Source of the DNA: Laccaria trichodermophora
Taxonomy: Eukaryota > Basidiomycota > Agaricomycetes > Agaricales > Hydnangiaceae
NCBI GenBank assembly: GCA_018417955.1
Contig: JACTVC010000005.1
Span: 806,001-870,000, forward strand
Reading direction: 5' to 3'
DNA: 64,000 nucleotides
Shown: one piece after another, positions 48,957 to 63,119 of the stretch
How positions within the stretch are numbered: position 1 is the first letter of the stretch
Layout: the number at the start of each line of letters is the position of its first letter
Notes under the pieces: generated by a model
Databases searched by the model: none
Told to the model about the DNA's origin: nothing
Seen by the model: the letters and a program-made list of their open reading frames with translations, nothing else
Position numbers and translations under genes: made by a program

Positions 48957-50689
48957 CTAATGGCTCCCCGCTGCTCTTTTTAAGCTTGCATCCCGAGATC
49001 GTTCGCTCGCCTCACGAATGGCCCAAGTGAATTCATACGTACGTACCGCGTCTGGGACGAAACGCTTAGCGCAGCGCTGGGTGGAAGAAAGGATTGGACT
49101 TGCCATCATATGAACTTAGGATCTGGGCAGCTTCGGGTTCCTCTTCAATGTCCTCGATGATGTCGATGAGGTTGGAAATCTCAGAAAAGAACGGATCGTC
49201 ATCGTGGAATCTGATAGTTGTTTCATTGTCATCCCCTGGCTTTCGAACGTAGAGCACAGGCGAAACATATGGATTAACCAGCCTGAGTCTTGGGTAAGTA
49301 TCCATCAAATGTATGTTCCAAAGTGCATGAATCACTTCATAGAATAGCCATCTGCATAAACTTCGAGTTCACAGCTGTAGTCCGTTCCTTGCAAGGCAAC
49401 GACGTGCGTGAAACTGCCGACAGCGCCGCTGTCATATTTCCTTGGTGTCGGAATTAGTAAGTTGCTGACGACTCATAATTGGCGGTATATTTACCATGTC
49501 GCTGCAGTGACTCGGGGTACACGGTTCTCTGGAGCAATGTTGCTTTCGTCTATAGACATCCTCGACAACCCGCCGGCATTTTCGTGCCACTCCAGGGAAT
49601 GAGCTTGAACCGAAGAGATGTCGACTTCGCCGCCAAAGTAACGCGAAAGATCGCAAAAATGAGTTCCTTGTTCAATGATGGGTCCGGCACTGATTTCAAT
49701 ATGAGCTGCGGCTGATTTAAAGCGTAAGAACGGTTGAATCCTGCCTCTTCGACTTGTCCCACCAATCAGGTTTTGCAATTGCCTGGTATGCGCACGCATA
49801 GCGGGCGATGGTACTCATGACCGTCAAATTGTTGTCTTGGATGATCTGTTTCATCATTTGAACTGCCTTGAGGTAGCGAAGCATATACCTTTACGAAAGG
49901 ATCAATCTTTGTGAAAAACACAAGCCAATTCGCGAATTGGATCCTTACCCAACGGAGCAGATAGTTTTGGTATCGTTTATCATTTTTCCAATCTTATATG
50001 CGTCATCAATTTCACCCACAGGTCCTGTGGCGATGGGCTTTTCAATGAACATAGCAACTCCGGGAAAATGCTTGAGAATCTGGAGCTCGATGTCACGCCC
50101 AGGAATCGACGAACCGCGAAACATTGGAGGACTTCCGACAATAATGGCGCGTGGGCGTTCACGTGAGGACATGGTACGGACAAAATCTTCCAGCGTCTTA
50201 AAGACACGAGTGTCCTGATACGCCGAAACCACGAAAGAGTCGCACTTCCTTTGAAGCACCGCTGTGGCACGCTCGATGGCTGGGTCGATTAGAGCGACTA
50301 CTTTGAGGCGCCGACCAAGCTTACTGTTAATTGAAGTGAAGATAAGTTGGAAAGGTTGGGTTCGGACGTTGACCTACTGTTCAAGACGGAATGAGTGATT
50401 CCATGGTCCTTCTTCAGATCCTATAATTGTGGTTAGACCTGGACTGGTGCGGGCTCAGATACGCGGACCGAACATGATGTTGCCTGCGCCAATGAAGACC
50501 ACATTGAAGTCGTCCCCCCCAGCGACGTGGGTGACTCTGTGGCCGAACAACTATGAGAAACAAGGGTCGCGTATTTCAGATAAAAACACACTTATCCATT
50601 GGGACGAGTCTAGATGGATCGATGGATGGGCGACGTGAGGATATTCCAGACCCTCGTCGGTCAGAAGCGCGACGTTCAGAAAGTGACAT
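48957..50689 (-). CDS. Gfo/Idh/MocA-family NAD(P)-dependent oxidoreductase
   Basis: Putative sugar or inositol-type dehydrogenase of the Gfo/Idh/MocA family. The start ATG at 50687-50689 gives a short basic lead (MSLSERRASDRRGSG), then an intron. The nucleotide-binding fold follows as VFIGAGNIMFGP. Further exons carry DFVRTMSSRERPRAIIVG, the MFIEKPIATGPVGEID catalytic-Lys region (E-K-P), and the C-terminal sheet domain SAGPIIEQGTHFCDLSRYFG, with GTH at the expected active-site place. The last join uses a GC-AG intron (49052-49103): it restores SSYDDAVRTYEFTWAI, then REASERSRD and a TAG at 48957-48959. Without it the frame ends early in PFFHPALR. Substrate and pathway are not evident from the neighbours. 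Confidence 0.82.
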
Positions 50690-50761
50690 GATGCTGTGGC
50701 AATGGTATGAGGATGGATCAGAAGGAAAGGAAAAGGAGACGAACGGTGAGCACAGGGTGGG

Positions 50762-50769
50762 GTTATATA
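50762..50769 (-). promoter_or_regulatory. TATA-like element upstream of the Gfo/Idh/MocA gene
   Basis: On the minus strand this reads TATATAAC, about 75 bp upstream of the ATG at 50689, which is a fitting distance for a fungal TATA box. This is pattern evidence only. Confidence 0.4.
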
Positions 50770-50918
50770 CTAGAGTCTGTGGAGTAGATCAATATAAACC
50801 AGGTGATCTTATCTAATCACGGTTAGACTTGTGTACAGTCAAACTGTTGAAGCCGAAGCTCGTGGTGCGACACTGTGCCAGATCACTGTGGTTTTAACGC
50901 GGCCTACAACATGAAAAA

Positions 50919-51700
50919 CTAGCTTTCTTCTGATAGCTCCTCCGCCAATTTCTGCTCCGTGAGCTGTATCTTCCTGCGCTCCGCTGCCTCGATCCTATCC
51001 GTCATAGCTTTCAGCTCGGCCTTGAGCTTCTCATTTTTCTCTGCCAGCTTGAGGACATTCGACGCGCGTTTCTGAACCTTTTCTTCTCTGGCGTTCGTTC
51101 ATTCCATTTGTACCCTCAACAACAAAGAAGTTGGGGGGTAGGGGGTACTCACTCGGCACTCGATGGGCCGATAATATCCAAGAAATCAAGCTCGAGATCA
51201 GGATTAGGTATCTCTGGTAGCGTTGAAGAGACTGAATGATCCTCTACTATCGCTTCGTCAAGCTGGGACCTATGTGGTTGCAACATCAGATGGCAGAAAA
51301 TTGTCAATTGAATACACAGACCCAGCCTGTTTGTCATGTGTTGGTATAAAGTTGGAGGTCATCGGGAGGGGTATTATGAGGAGGTTGAAATTTCCGTTGG
51401 TGATTTGCGTAAATGACGTGGTTCTCACGGTCAGCCTTGGTGAATCTTAGGGGCCGAATTTCCTCTGGAAGTCAAACTATTACATACCGTCCTCCCAATC
51501 GCTTCCCTTCAATTGCCTCTTCGTCTCAACTTGGTTTCGGCCCTCTTGCTTCACCGATTTCACCTTTTGACGCCTCGTGAAACATGAAAATGTTTTCTGA
51601 TGTAATCCATCAGCTAGCTGCCCAGGTTCTCCACTCCTATGTCACAGTATCGTCATAACAATTCATCTTTCTGCTTACCAGCGGTCTTCTCGGCCTCCAT
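50919..51700 (-). CDS. Unrecognised coiled-coil protein
   Basis: I do not recognise this family. The likely ATG at 51698-51700 gives MEAEKTA and, after an intron GTAAGCAG...GTGGAG, EPGQLADGLHQKTFSCF, then RRQKVKSVKQEGRNQVETK and QLKGSDWED. Another intron (GTATGTAATAG...TTCCAG) leads to EIRPLRFTKADRENHVIY. A later exon has SQLDEAIVEDHSVSSTLP and NPDLELDFLDIIGPSS. The final exon is a strong coiled coil, KVQKRASNVLKLAEKN, LKAELKAMTDRIEAAE and RKIQLTEQKLAEEL, ending at the TAG 50919-50921. The border between about 51300 and 51370 is not resolved. In-frame joins over several introns argue for a real gene. Basic N-terminus plus C-terminal coiled coil would fit a nuclear or cytoskeletal partner protein, but that is guesswork. 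Confidence 0.45.
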
Positions 51701-53315
51701 ATTCCACTGGATTGGCCGGTTCAGTGTTACTCACTTAGAGCGAAAAACTTGTCTGTACTGGGTTAATTTCCAGCTGCTTACAACTTGCAGATTCTGTCTA
51801 TAAACGGTGCCGTCATATTTTGGGCCCCAACCCGCTTCTTATTATACAAGGATAACGGTCGTCACCAAAGCTCGTTTTCTCGTAATGGTTCGCTCTCGGT
51901 TCTCTTGGATGCGGGTGAAACTAGGTGTCCCAGAACCAACACAGATGCTATCCTCTCTTCCGCTGTCGAGTCTTTCCTTTGCTATATCCGTTGCTTTGCG
52001 GTCGCAGATAGAGCGACGTCGTCGGTTCAGGCCATTGCGTCCACGCCGGTGTCCGTTCCAAAGTCCGTATGTCTTCTTTCTTCTTTTTTCCCCCGGTGAA
52101 CCCACGATCCCCTCGCTCTGTAATTGCTCCTCATGGTAATATAGGCATTTTCACCACGCCGGATGGCGGTCATTGCTCAAATTTCATATTACTCAGTGTG
52201 GTGTGTGTGCACGTGCTGGTGACTTTGCTGACGTCGCAATCCATCGCACTGGCTGGGACCATGATACAGCAAACCCCTTCCAGGAGCTACAACCCACTCC
52301 ACGGCCTATCTCAGCAATATAAACACAACCCTGCATTCAGATGTCAAAACTCAGCGAACTCTGGGTGCACTTATCGAAGCTCCTTGCCAAGACCGCAACG
52401 AACGCTCCCACTGCCTTTCATCCTGTCTCTACCACTGTCGCTGTTTTCTTTGGTGATGTCATTATCTTCACCAGCGACGACCGTTGAAGACCCCAAAATG
52501 CAGACAAGTCCCAGTGTATGAAGCGACTGAAGCAAATCCTAAGACCAACCTCGATGCATCGATGATCTACTCTGTACATGTGTTTAAAATAATACACCGA
52601 TGGGTATCAACTCTTTGTGCTTTGTCGATTCCATCCACCTCCATAGGCAAGTCTAATTCCGCCTTATCAAACTTCTTTTCTCTGCTAGCACATGATGAGG
52701 AAGTGCTTGATTGTAATTGGTCGACCCCTGCGTTGGTTTGTAAGAGGTAGTTCTCTGGTAGCTAAACTTACTGTACATGAATGACGTTGCTGACATCGTA
52801 GGACGCAATTTACGCAAAACTGGATGCATGTCGGACGATTGGACTCGGACTTATCGGAGTTTCCATTACCATTGTAATGTTAGCTGGTAAGTATCAGCTG
52901 CAAAAGGTTGTGCCAACTAACATTGAACAGATCTAACATCTAACAAGTCGGAACCACATCATACATCCCGTCCACGGATGTCATGTTTAGACAATCCCCA
53001 TCACGTATCTCAACCTATTGTTGATCTCACCTTCCAGCTTCGGCAGCCCTGGCATGTAATTTGTATGTAACTCACCGCTATCTTCGGTACGAAACTGAAG
53101 GACCCCAAATCTATTAACAAGACGAAATTAGCGGTTCCGAATCCAAGCTTTACGCAACCCACAAGCCTCGAGCGTGTATTTGAAGGAGGGAACCACAAGT
53201 GTCATTTGTTTGCCTGCATCAAAGGTGTGTCGTCGTGCCAGCTTGTAGGCCATGATTCTGACGCCAGATCCAGCCTCCTTGTAGTTTTCGCAACCTCTTG
53301 GTCACCCGCGAAAAC
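51701..53315 (+). other. Poorly resolved stretch with coding-like fragments
   Basis: No gene can be called with confidence. Fragments on the plus strand look coding: 51785-52075 (RNGSLSVLLDAGETRCP), 52590-52745 (NFFSLLAHDEEVLDCNW) and 52800-52890 (AIYAKLDACRTIGLGLIG). The last is followed by a good intron (GTAAGTATC...GAACAG) into LTSNKSEPHHTSRPRMS. A frame of about 115 codons is open from about 53070 to 53418 (KLKDPKSINKTKLAVPNP). I recognise none of these. They may be one or two short spliced genes, 5' exons of the next gene, or decayed coding sequence. Confidence 0.35.
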
Positions 53316-55978
53316 ATGCCTGCACCAGCAATCAGTTCTCGCCTCTTTCATTTCTCCAATGAAGTGGACGACGAGGATAACGTTGAGGCGTATGATGGAC
53401 GTGAGAACCAGCGCTTAATACAAACAAGCGCCTCGTATTCCAAGCTGTATGCAACATTTGCATTTTAATTCATGAAGACTAACTACAACAGACCTGGAGC
53501 CTGTGTTGACTGTAAATCCGTCAAGGTTTTTTTTTTTTAAGGGAAGACGTTTCATCGCATATCGTTAACATGCCATTTAGGTCAGGTGTGAATACGTGCA
53601 AGGTGAACGTAAGTGCAAGCGCTGCCAAGCCAAACATCTTCCCTGTCAACCCCGCGAGCGCAAAAAGCGCAAACCAGCCGAGTGAGGTCTTTGCTGGGTC
53701 GCTCGTAATGAACGCCACTAATATTTTTTCGAAGTACCCATGAAGAATTACAGAAAAGGGCGCTACAACAGGATCGTCAGATTGAGGAGCTATTGCTTCA
53801 GTATGATAAGCTGAAGAAGGAGCAAAAAATAAAGGAATGGATGTCAAGGCCATTGCCGACCCTCGCAAATGGTAAGTTTTCATTATCAACCAGGCTGTAT
53901 TTGATGTCACTGCGTCCTCGGAATTGAAGGTACTCCCGGTCAGTGCGTCAAACGGAAGGGGAGATATTCTGACGCCACGGCTGCCTATTACTCGGCTGGT
54001 CAGCGCTCCGTTCGATTTATCTTCCTATTGAAGACTTACGATTCGAGTGGCAGGTCATGCACATCGACTAAATCCGCCAGAGATAGTCAAACACTGCTCG
54101 CTATACCCTGACGATATCACAGAGCTCTTTGCTATGTGAGTCATTCATCAGCGCATCCACATCATCGGTAATAATTTACGCTTATGAAAAGCTTTTTCGC
54201 GCGAATAAATGTGCGTGGTACTCATGCTTTTCGTGCTTGTTCGATGATAGCAACTTGACAGCCCTACTTTTCCATTCTCGATGAAGACCTGCACACGCCA
54301 AAACACCTGATCTGGAGCTCTCCGTTCCTCTTTACTGTTAGTAAGTGAAGTTTCAGAATTTGAAGTCTGGATGCCCTAATATATAAATATACATATAGTC
54401 TGTGCCGCTGCATCTCGATATTATACTGCACGTCCTGACGTCTATATCCTGGCTATGGATATTGCGCGGGACACTGCTGGCAAAGCCCTGGTTGAGGGAT
54501 ACATTGGTGTTGATGTATGTCAGGCATATTTGATATTGGCCCTGTATCCTGTACCGAAGAAAAGATGGGAAGAGGATCGAAGTTGGCTGTTGATGGGCGT
54601 CGCCATCCGGTAAGGGCCCAATCTAATTGAGCCACGACGTCCGCGACTAAAGTGAGCACAGGATGGCCATGGAGCTTGGATTAAATCAACCACCTCCCGA
54701 TCCTTGCGATGAACGCGAAGCTTTGAATAGGACAAGGACGTGGCTGAATTGTTATTGCGTCGACGGCTCTCATGCTATTCAATTCGGAAAGATGCCCATG
54801 CTTCCATTGGATGACTACATTGCACGGACCTCACGAAACTGGTACAGGTCGTCACTAATGAATACACCATTTGATGTCCACCTGTGCGCCTATGTTCAAA
54901 TAATTATCATCATGGCGCAGTGGAGACAGGCAAATTCTGCTTGCCTCAAACATACAGGTTCAAAGGTTCGTACAGTTGATTTCCTGTGGTGAATAGAGAA
55001 CGAATCTCTATTGCAGGATTTCGACATCGTCAAGATGGCACTCCAATCTCAAGAAAGACTCTCTCAAGAGATGGCACACTGGGCTGCGGTATACGCAGAA
55101 GAGCTCTCTTTTAAGCGTGAGTAGTCGAACTTTGTAAATTATGAGATCTCACATCACACTAGCACTCCCCATCTGTAACTATCGTGGAAACACGACGCGA
55201 ATGTTCGTTAAATCGCTCAGATGAGCTCGATAACAAATTGACTACTTATTAGGATAACCGCTTATTTGAAGCTTGTCGTTCTCTCTGTCGGCTTCCAACA
55301 TTCTGCGAAACGAGGGCTGTCTCGGGGCTGCGAAGTTGTCATGAAATCTATCGCGGCAGCACGCAATGTGATTGAAATCATTATTGAACATTTGGCGCCA
55401 ACTGGATATTTACGTTTTGCTATGGATGCTAATTTTCTATACGTGTCGTTCGCTGCGGCCTTTCTTATCAATGTGATTGTTTTCCAAAATTTCGTTATAC
55501 TCGTGCTCATTTTCCTTGATTTCAGCTTTTGCGACCAGAACTCTTACCCCTACTTGACGAGAATCAACAACAGCAGATAATAGTCCTTGTCAATCGTCTG
55601 ATTGGCATTTTGCGTTCGGATGACGTTGCTTTAGACGGTCGACACACTCCCGCCCTTTACTCGCGGTTCCTTTCTTCATTGCTGGAGCGGCATCATGCTA
55701 CCCCTAACGGAGATGAATCGCAGTATCTGAGTACTGATCTTAGATTTTTGACATCTTCCCATGACTACCGCGATTTGACTCAGCCCAACGTCCACTGTTG
55801 GCCAGATGTTGTTGGACAGGCACCTGGGAACTGGGCGCTACCCGAAATGTCTATAGACCATATGGATTTCAGCTTGACACATTTCATAAGCGCAGTGTCA
55901 CAAGATCCCGGGAAAACATGCGATGTTCAGATTGTTGATTCGATGGAAATGTGGAGGACGTGGGATATACAGTTTTGA
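53316..55978 (+). CDS. Zn2Cys6 fungal transcription factor (start uncertain)
   Basis: Fungal-specific zinc-cluster regulator. The DNA-binding cluster reads CVDCKSVKVRC, then CKRCQAKHLPC, with the C-x2-C-x6-C ... C-x2-C-x6-C spacing. It is followed by a basic linker (QPRERKKRKPAE) and a coiled coil (IEELLLQYDKLKKEQ). A 55-bp intron (53526-53580) cuts the cluster. The fungal_trans regulatory domain runs through HCSLYPDDITELFAIYF, FFARINPYFSILDED, AYLILALYPVPKKRWEED and SWLLMGVAIRMAMELGLN, the usual diagnostic region. It ends with MSIDHMDFSLTHFISAV and WRTWDIQF at 55978. The ATG at 53316 (MPAPAISSRLFHFSNE) is the best guess, but joining it to the cluster exon needs an acceptor inside GACCTGGAG; a different first exon is possible. 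Target pathway unknown. Confidence 0.78.
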
Positions 55979-56089
55979 GTGCCGACATATTATGTAGAAT
56001 GTGTATTGTATTGTGTTGAATGAAGCAAGCTGAAAACATGGCTAAACAACGCGATCACGTTCTCTGCCTCAAGGTTGGCCTTGCCCACG

Positions 56090-59000
56090 ATGGCTGTATT
56101 CCAACCAACCCGTGTATCTTCCCCGTCCAGGTCTCTGGCCAAACTTAAGCCGGCGGAATCCTCTATGTCTACAAGTTCTATGGTTCCAGAGCTCAGAGAT
56201 CTCTCTGCCGAAGATGTTGAACTTCTTGATGCCGTTATACATCGTGCTGGTCCCTCTGCCACAACCTTCCTTACCGTCTTCAAGGCGTACAGTGAAATCT
56301 TGAACGAACGTGGTCTAGATCCTCATGAGGTTGTTTGCTACGGAAAACTTCTGAAGCTTGGAACGTTGAAAGGAAAGAACTGGGGAGACAAGTGGAAGAT
56401 GGTGAAGGACCAATACGACTCCGTGAGTTCTGTCCCCAAGACGGTCGCAAACCTCACGGACTTGAAGCACGATCGATTTTCGACGCCTACCACCATATCC
56501 AGCTTTAAACCACCTTTACACCCTCCGTCTAATGATTCGGAAACTCTCAACTCGCATGATAATGACAGCGTTCAACTTAAGTCAGACGTGGCGTTGGTCG
56601 ACGAGTCGAAGTACCCCCATGTGCGCAGAGCTTTCAGGTCAATTCCTCAATCACGACGTTCTCATTATTCAGAAGCGACGCTGAATGAAAATGGTTTACC
56701 CCATACTTTCATACCCCGAAGGCCTGTGGTCCCTCTTGATTGCAATGCATCGGTTTCAGGAGTGTCCGACGTTTCGGAACCCGTCTCTCGCGTCATTCCT
56801 TCACAGATCCCACACATCGGCTTCCCCAAGCCATCCCCGTTGAAAAGGCTCGACGCAGTTCGCGCTCAACGCAACATGCCACCTCAGATCACGGCTGACG
56901 TTGCACGTAAAGCCATTGCACAAGCACGGAAACGCAAGGGGAGTGTGGTAAACGAAGATGACGCATGGAGAAAAATCAAAATTCAACGCGATGAAGAGGA
57001 CGCCGATACATTTCGACAGGATCGGCTGTTAGAGCGGTGTTGGGAAATATGGAAACAGGGATTTCAATGGATCATTGTGCGAACTTATTGTACCTTTCTC
57101 TTTGAATGCTTAAGCCTCATACGCCAAATAGACAACCAATATTCAAATATCTGAAGCCCGCGACAACCTTCTTCTGCGTTTATCGCTTCAACGCTGGCAG
57201 AACATCGCCACTTCACATCGAGATCTCCACACTCGTATTGCTCGACTTGCCGACGATCGTCATATAAGGACTGCATTTCATAAATGGCAAAAGAAGCTCA
57301 AGGAACGGCGTCAAGACAAGTGGCGGCATGAAATGCGAATGAAAATGAAGCTCATCAAGGAAAGGGGAGACCTCAAGCTCAAAAAGGATGCATGGGCTAA
57401 ATGGCGACAGCTACATCGATCACGCCTAGCATCGCAACAGTACTCGCACCATCTGCTATTTCGCTGCTACGCACGGTGGAAACAAAGGTTATCCGGTCTC
57501 GATGCACTTGAGGCTACTGCAGATGCGGTTTCGAGGACAACCGTACTGAATGACGCCAAAAAGTGCTTTGTTGCTTGGAGAAAGCTCGCCATTTTGCGGA
57601 TTGTTGAAAGGCATGTTGTAGAACAGGTCAATATGAGGATCACATGTGGGGTTGTGGATAATTGGAGAATACGAACGTGAGTAAACATATTCAACTATTT
57701 CTCCCTGCTTGACGTTATGGCTACCAAGGCAAGATTATCGACGTGCGAAGGAATATCATACCGTTTGGATCATGAAACGCGCTCTGCTTTCCTGGAGATC
57801 ATCTTTAACTCGGATAGGCGTGAGTCGAGGCTAATCTACTTGAGGATTTATCCTGATTTAGCAACTGCAGATCCTAGAGAGACGCGTCACGAAACACATT
57901 GCTCGTTCTAATGATCTTTTGTTGCGCGCCATACTTCGTGTATGGGGAGCTCGTGAACGAGGGAACTTACTCCTCCGTGTTAAGCTCACTCGGCTTTTGA
58001 AAGCGGCATGGGGAGCTTGGCAAACGCAACTCAATCGACGGAAAGAAAATCAAGGTACGGGTCACCAATCTTCAAGTCATTTGTATTCACCTCTCCGTAG
58101 ACCGTGCCGTCGCATTTTCTCTACGCCCTAACTCACAACTTGCATCGACCTTCATACGACGTTGGATGCGCGTCTATGAAACACATAAACATGCGCAGAG
58201 TTTTGCTGTGCAATATGACGCCGCTCAAGTCCGGGATAAGACCACTCTGTACTGGCGTGTTCTTCTCCGAAAGAAGCTTAAGATGGCCAAGACCGCTCGT
58301 CTCGCAGCACGGTATTTCGCCGTTCGACAGGCCTGGAAGGTCTGGAAGGAGCGGTTAGAGGAGTTGAAGCGACAACAGCAATTAAAACAAATCTTGATTG
58401 CGAAGAAGAAAGCGATCTTCGATGGTGCGTCCATGATAATTATTTTGAAAAGCCCTCCTGATTCGAAGGTCAGCTTGGTTAAATCGATATCGACGAGAGG
58501 CAAGTCAAAAGCGCTCTTACGCTGAAATGCAAGAGCGGATATCTAAGGTGAGTTCAATTACAAACGTTCACTCCTAGGCTCTAAGTGATCTGTAGCGTAT
58601 CATACACAATGCCCTTACTTACTGGACTAACCGAGTCGTTGAAGTGAAGCTTCGGGCGTTAGAGGTCGCTCAAAAATATGACATCGTTGTCCAAATGTGG
58701 GTCAAACGGTCAATAACAACCATGTGGCAGGTACTTATTCCGACGTAGTGCTGCTTTTCAGAAGTGGAAGAAATTGTGTGTGCGTCATGCTGAGGAGGTC
58801 AGTTTGATGGAGAGTTATCTTTTCGTTAAGCGCGAAGGTTGGTTTTTTGCATTTCACATCCGAAGATGATGCATTTTTTTTAGATGTCACTCGGCGCATG
58901 TTCCACCGCTGGTTCGCCGCAGCACGTTCCACGCGTCATCGGCGATTAACACTACAACGAAAGGAAGACCAAATGAAGCTGGCGACTATTACCTTTGTTT

Positions 59001-60003
59001 GGGACAAATGGAGAGATCAATTTATCAGCGAAAAACTTCGGCCTTTGGTGAGCGATATATGCCGAGTTTCTTGTGCCAGATCTGACACTATTGCAGGAGT
59101 ATGATGTTATCCTGCAAAATCAGAAGAATTTAATGTTTTCGTCTTTTGGGATATGGCTTTCCAAGACAAAAGTATGTGGTCGGCCTCTGCATTTCTGACA
59201 GCACCACATTGACTGGCCACAATATAGTCCCTCCCTGCTATTCGATTTCACGCCAATCATACCAAATTCAAATTCTTCAAAGTTTGGCGAGATTCCATGC
59301 CACGCGCTCTCCAAGCCAAAGCAGCGCGTGAGCGTGATCATAAAAATACGCTGCGTATGTCTTCTTTATGAAGTAACTTTACCTGGTCACTGAGAACAAA
59401 CTCCTCAGGCCATTTCCTATCGAAGTGGACTCAAGCTTATCGATCCAAAATAGCTCTGAAAGCTGTAGCGTACGTGGCCTATTTTTCTGCGTATGACCAC
59501 TGTAATAACAAGCTGTGTATAGACGTGCACGATATCTCCGTCTTCCCACTGCTCGACCGACCTTGGATCCGGCAGGTTCAGCGCTCTCCACAAACCACAA
59601 TCTGTTCCCACGTCGCTTTTTACGCCAAGCTGATGATGATACTGATGAAAAAGACGTTCCAACATCATATCCAGCAGGCCGCTCAGCCGGCGGAGGTCTT
59701 GGTCTCCCGAGACTACCTCGAAGTACAGGGTACAATTCTCTTCTACCTTCACACTTTGGAGCGCGTGCATCGAGTCCAACGCCGTCTAAAGCATCGTCAG
59801 CACGTCCGCAGAGTAGGGCGGATAGTCCAGCGCGATCGAAAGCATCGTTGGCACGTCCGCAGAGCAGGGCAGATAGTCCACCGCGATCGAAAGCAAGTTC
59901 AGTTGGCTCCGCTGAACCTGGAAGCCGTAAGCTTTGGTTAGAGCTTCAAGAAGTACAACGCAAGTCAAGATCCCCATTCCGGGAGACGAAGAAACCCCCA
60001 TAA
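56090..60003 (+). CDS. SFI1: Sfi1-like spindle pole body protein (centrin-binding repeats)
   Basis: Half-bridge component of the spindle pole body that binds centrin (Cdc31) along a long helix and governs its duplication. The ATG at 56090 gives MAVFQPTRVSSPSRSLA. The N-terminal domain has SAEDVELLDAVIHRAGPSA and ERGLDPHEVVCYGKLLKLG. From about 57130 on, exons carry degenerate repeats with Trp and Leu/basic spacing, such as LSLQRWQNIATSHRDL, AFHKWQKKLKERRQDKW, KDAWAKWRQLHRSRLASQ, CYARWKQRLSGLDA, CFVAWRKLAILRIVE and QAWKVWKERLEELKR. This W-rich ~33-residue pattern is that of Sfi1. Many short introns interrupt it. A Ser/Arg/Pro-rich C-terminal tail holds a 17-residue tandem repeat and ends FRETKKPP. 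Several middle exon borders are approximate. Confidence 0.8.
59784..59897 (+). repeat. 51-bp tandem repeat in the SFI1 tail
   Basis: About two and a quarter copies encode the 17-residue unit SKASSARPQSRADSPAR, with small changes between copies (SLARP, SPPR). It keeps the reading frame and adds Ser-Pro sites to the tail. Confidence 0.8.
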
Positions 60004-60552
60004 GTCTGTCACAGCCCATGGCTCCTTCCTTGTCGGACCTTTATGATTATTTTATTTATGTATGCCAATCATGTACTACTTATGCACTGTAATTGAAATC
60101 AATGTTAGAAAACGGTTGAGCTTTGACTTAATTGCATTTAGTCCTGATAATATTGCCAGCCTTGTAGCAGAGAAATGACCGATCGGGCGATGAAGCTTTG
60201 AAGGGTTGAAACTTGGTGCTGGGCGTTCTGCAGCAAACTAGGCTGCTTCCAAGAATAGGACAAAAACAACGGGGCACGTCAGCTGCATTATAGCCTTCTA
60301 TACTCTGGCCTTGGGAGGCTGGTGGGAGTAAGCGACGACGACGAAGAACTGTTTCTCCATCTCACCTCGCTTACTACGGTTAGTCAACTCGTCGGTTCAC
60401 TCACTCAATTCCTTCTTGCATGTTCCCAATGTAGAGAGAGATAGAAAAAATGCGATTCTAGTCTGATACAAATGTGATGTCATTAATTTTTTGAGCATGT
60501 CCTCGTAAGATGCGTTGATGAAAATGATTGAACCAGAGACAAGACCCGCCGA
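60004..60552. other. Convergent 3' intergenic region, SFI1 and HSP70
   Basis: These 549 bases hold the two 3' untranslated regions. AT-rich segments (60040-60130 and 60440-60500) suit polyadenylation. I see no gene here. Confidence 0.5.
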
Positions 60553-62854
<2,302 letters not shown>

Positions 62855-62911
62855 GTTGAATTATGAAAGGGAATGTAGAAAATGTGAGGAAAAAAAGAAT
62901 TTGCACCCCAT

Positions 62912-62985
62912 TCTTATATATGCTCCTCTTTGGAATCAGCCAGAATGTTTGCGAATACTCTGGAACCTTTGAGAGACCACGTGAC
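62912..62985 (-). promoter_or_regulatory. HSP70 promoter: TATA box, heat-shock-like elements, CACGTG
   Basis: On the minus strand a TATATAAG box lies at 62913-62921, about 60 bp upstream of the ATG. From 62931 to 62972 repeated GAA/TTC-like pentamers occur (gGAAt, aGAAt, cGAAt, gGAAc), which approximates a heat-shock factor site. A palindromic CACGTG lies at 62978-62983, next to a TGACG core. These are pattern matches only. Confidence 0.5.
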
Positions 62986-63119
62986 GTTCGCGTCATTGTC
63001 CCGATCTAGCGTCATGTCCGAATGCAGCGAAGTCCTTTTATAAAAAGCTAGCAAATTCCATTGAAAAAAAAATATGCTATGTAACGCCACCAGAAAGGAA
63101 AAAAATAAGTACAAGGGCA

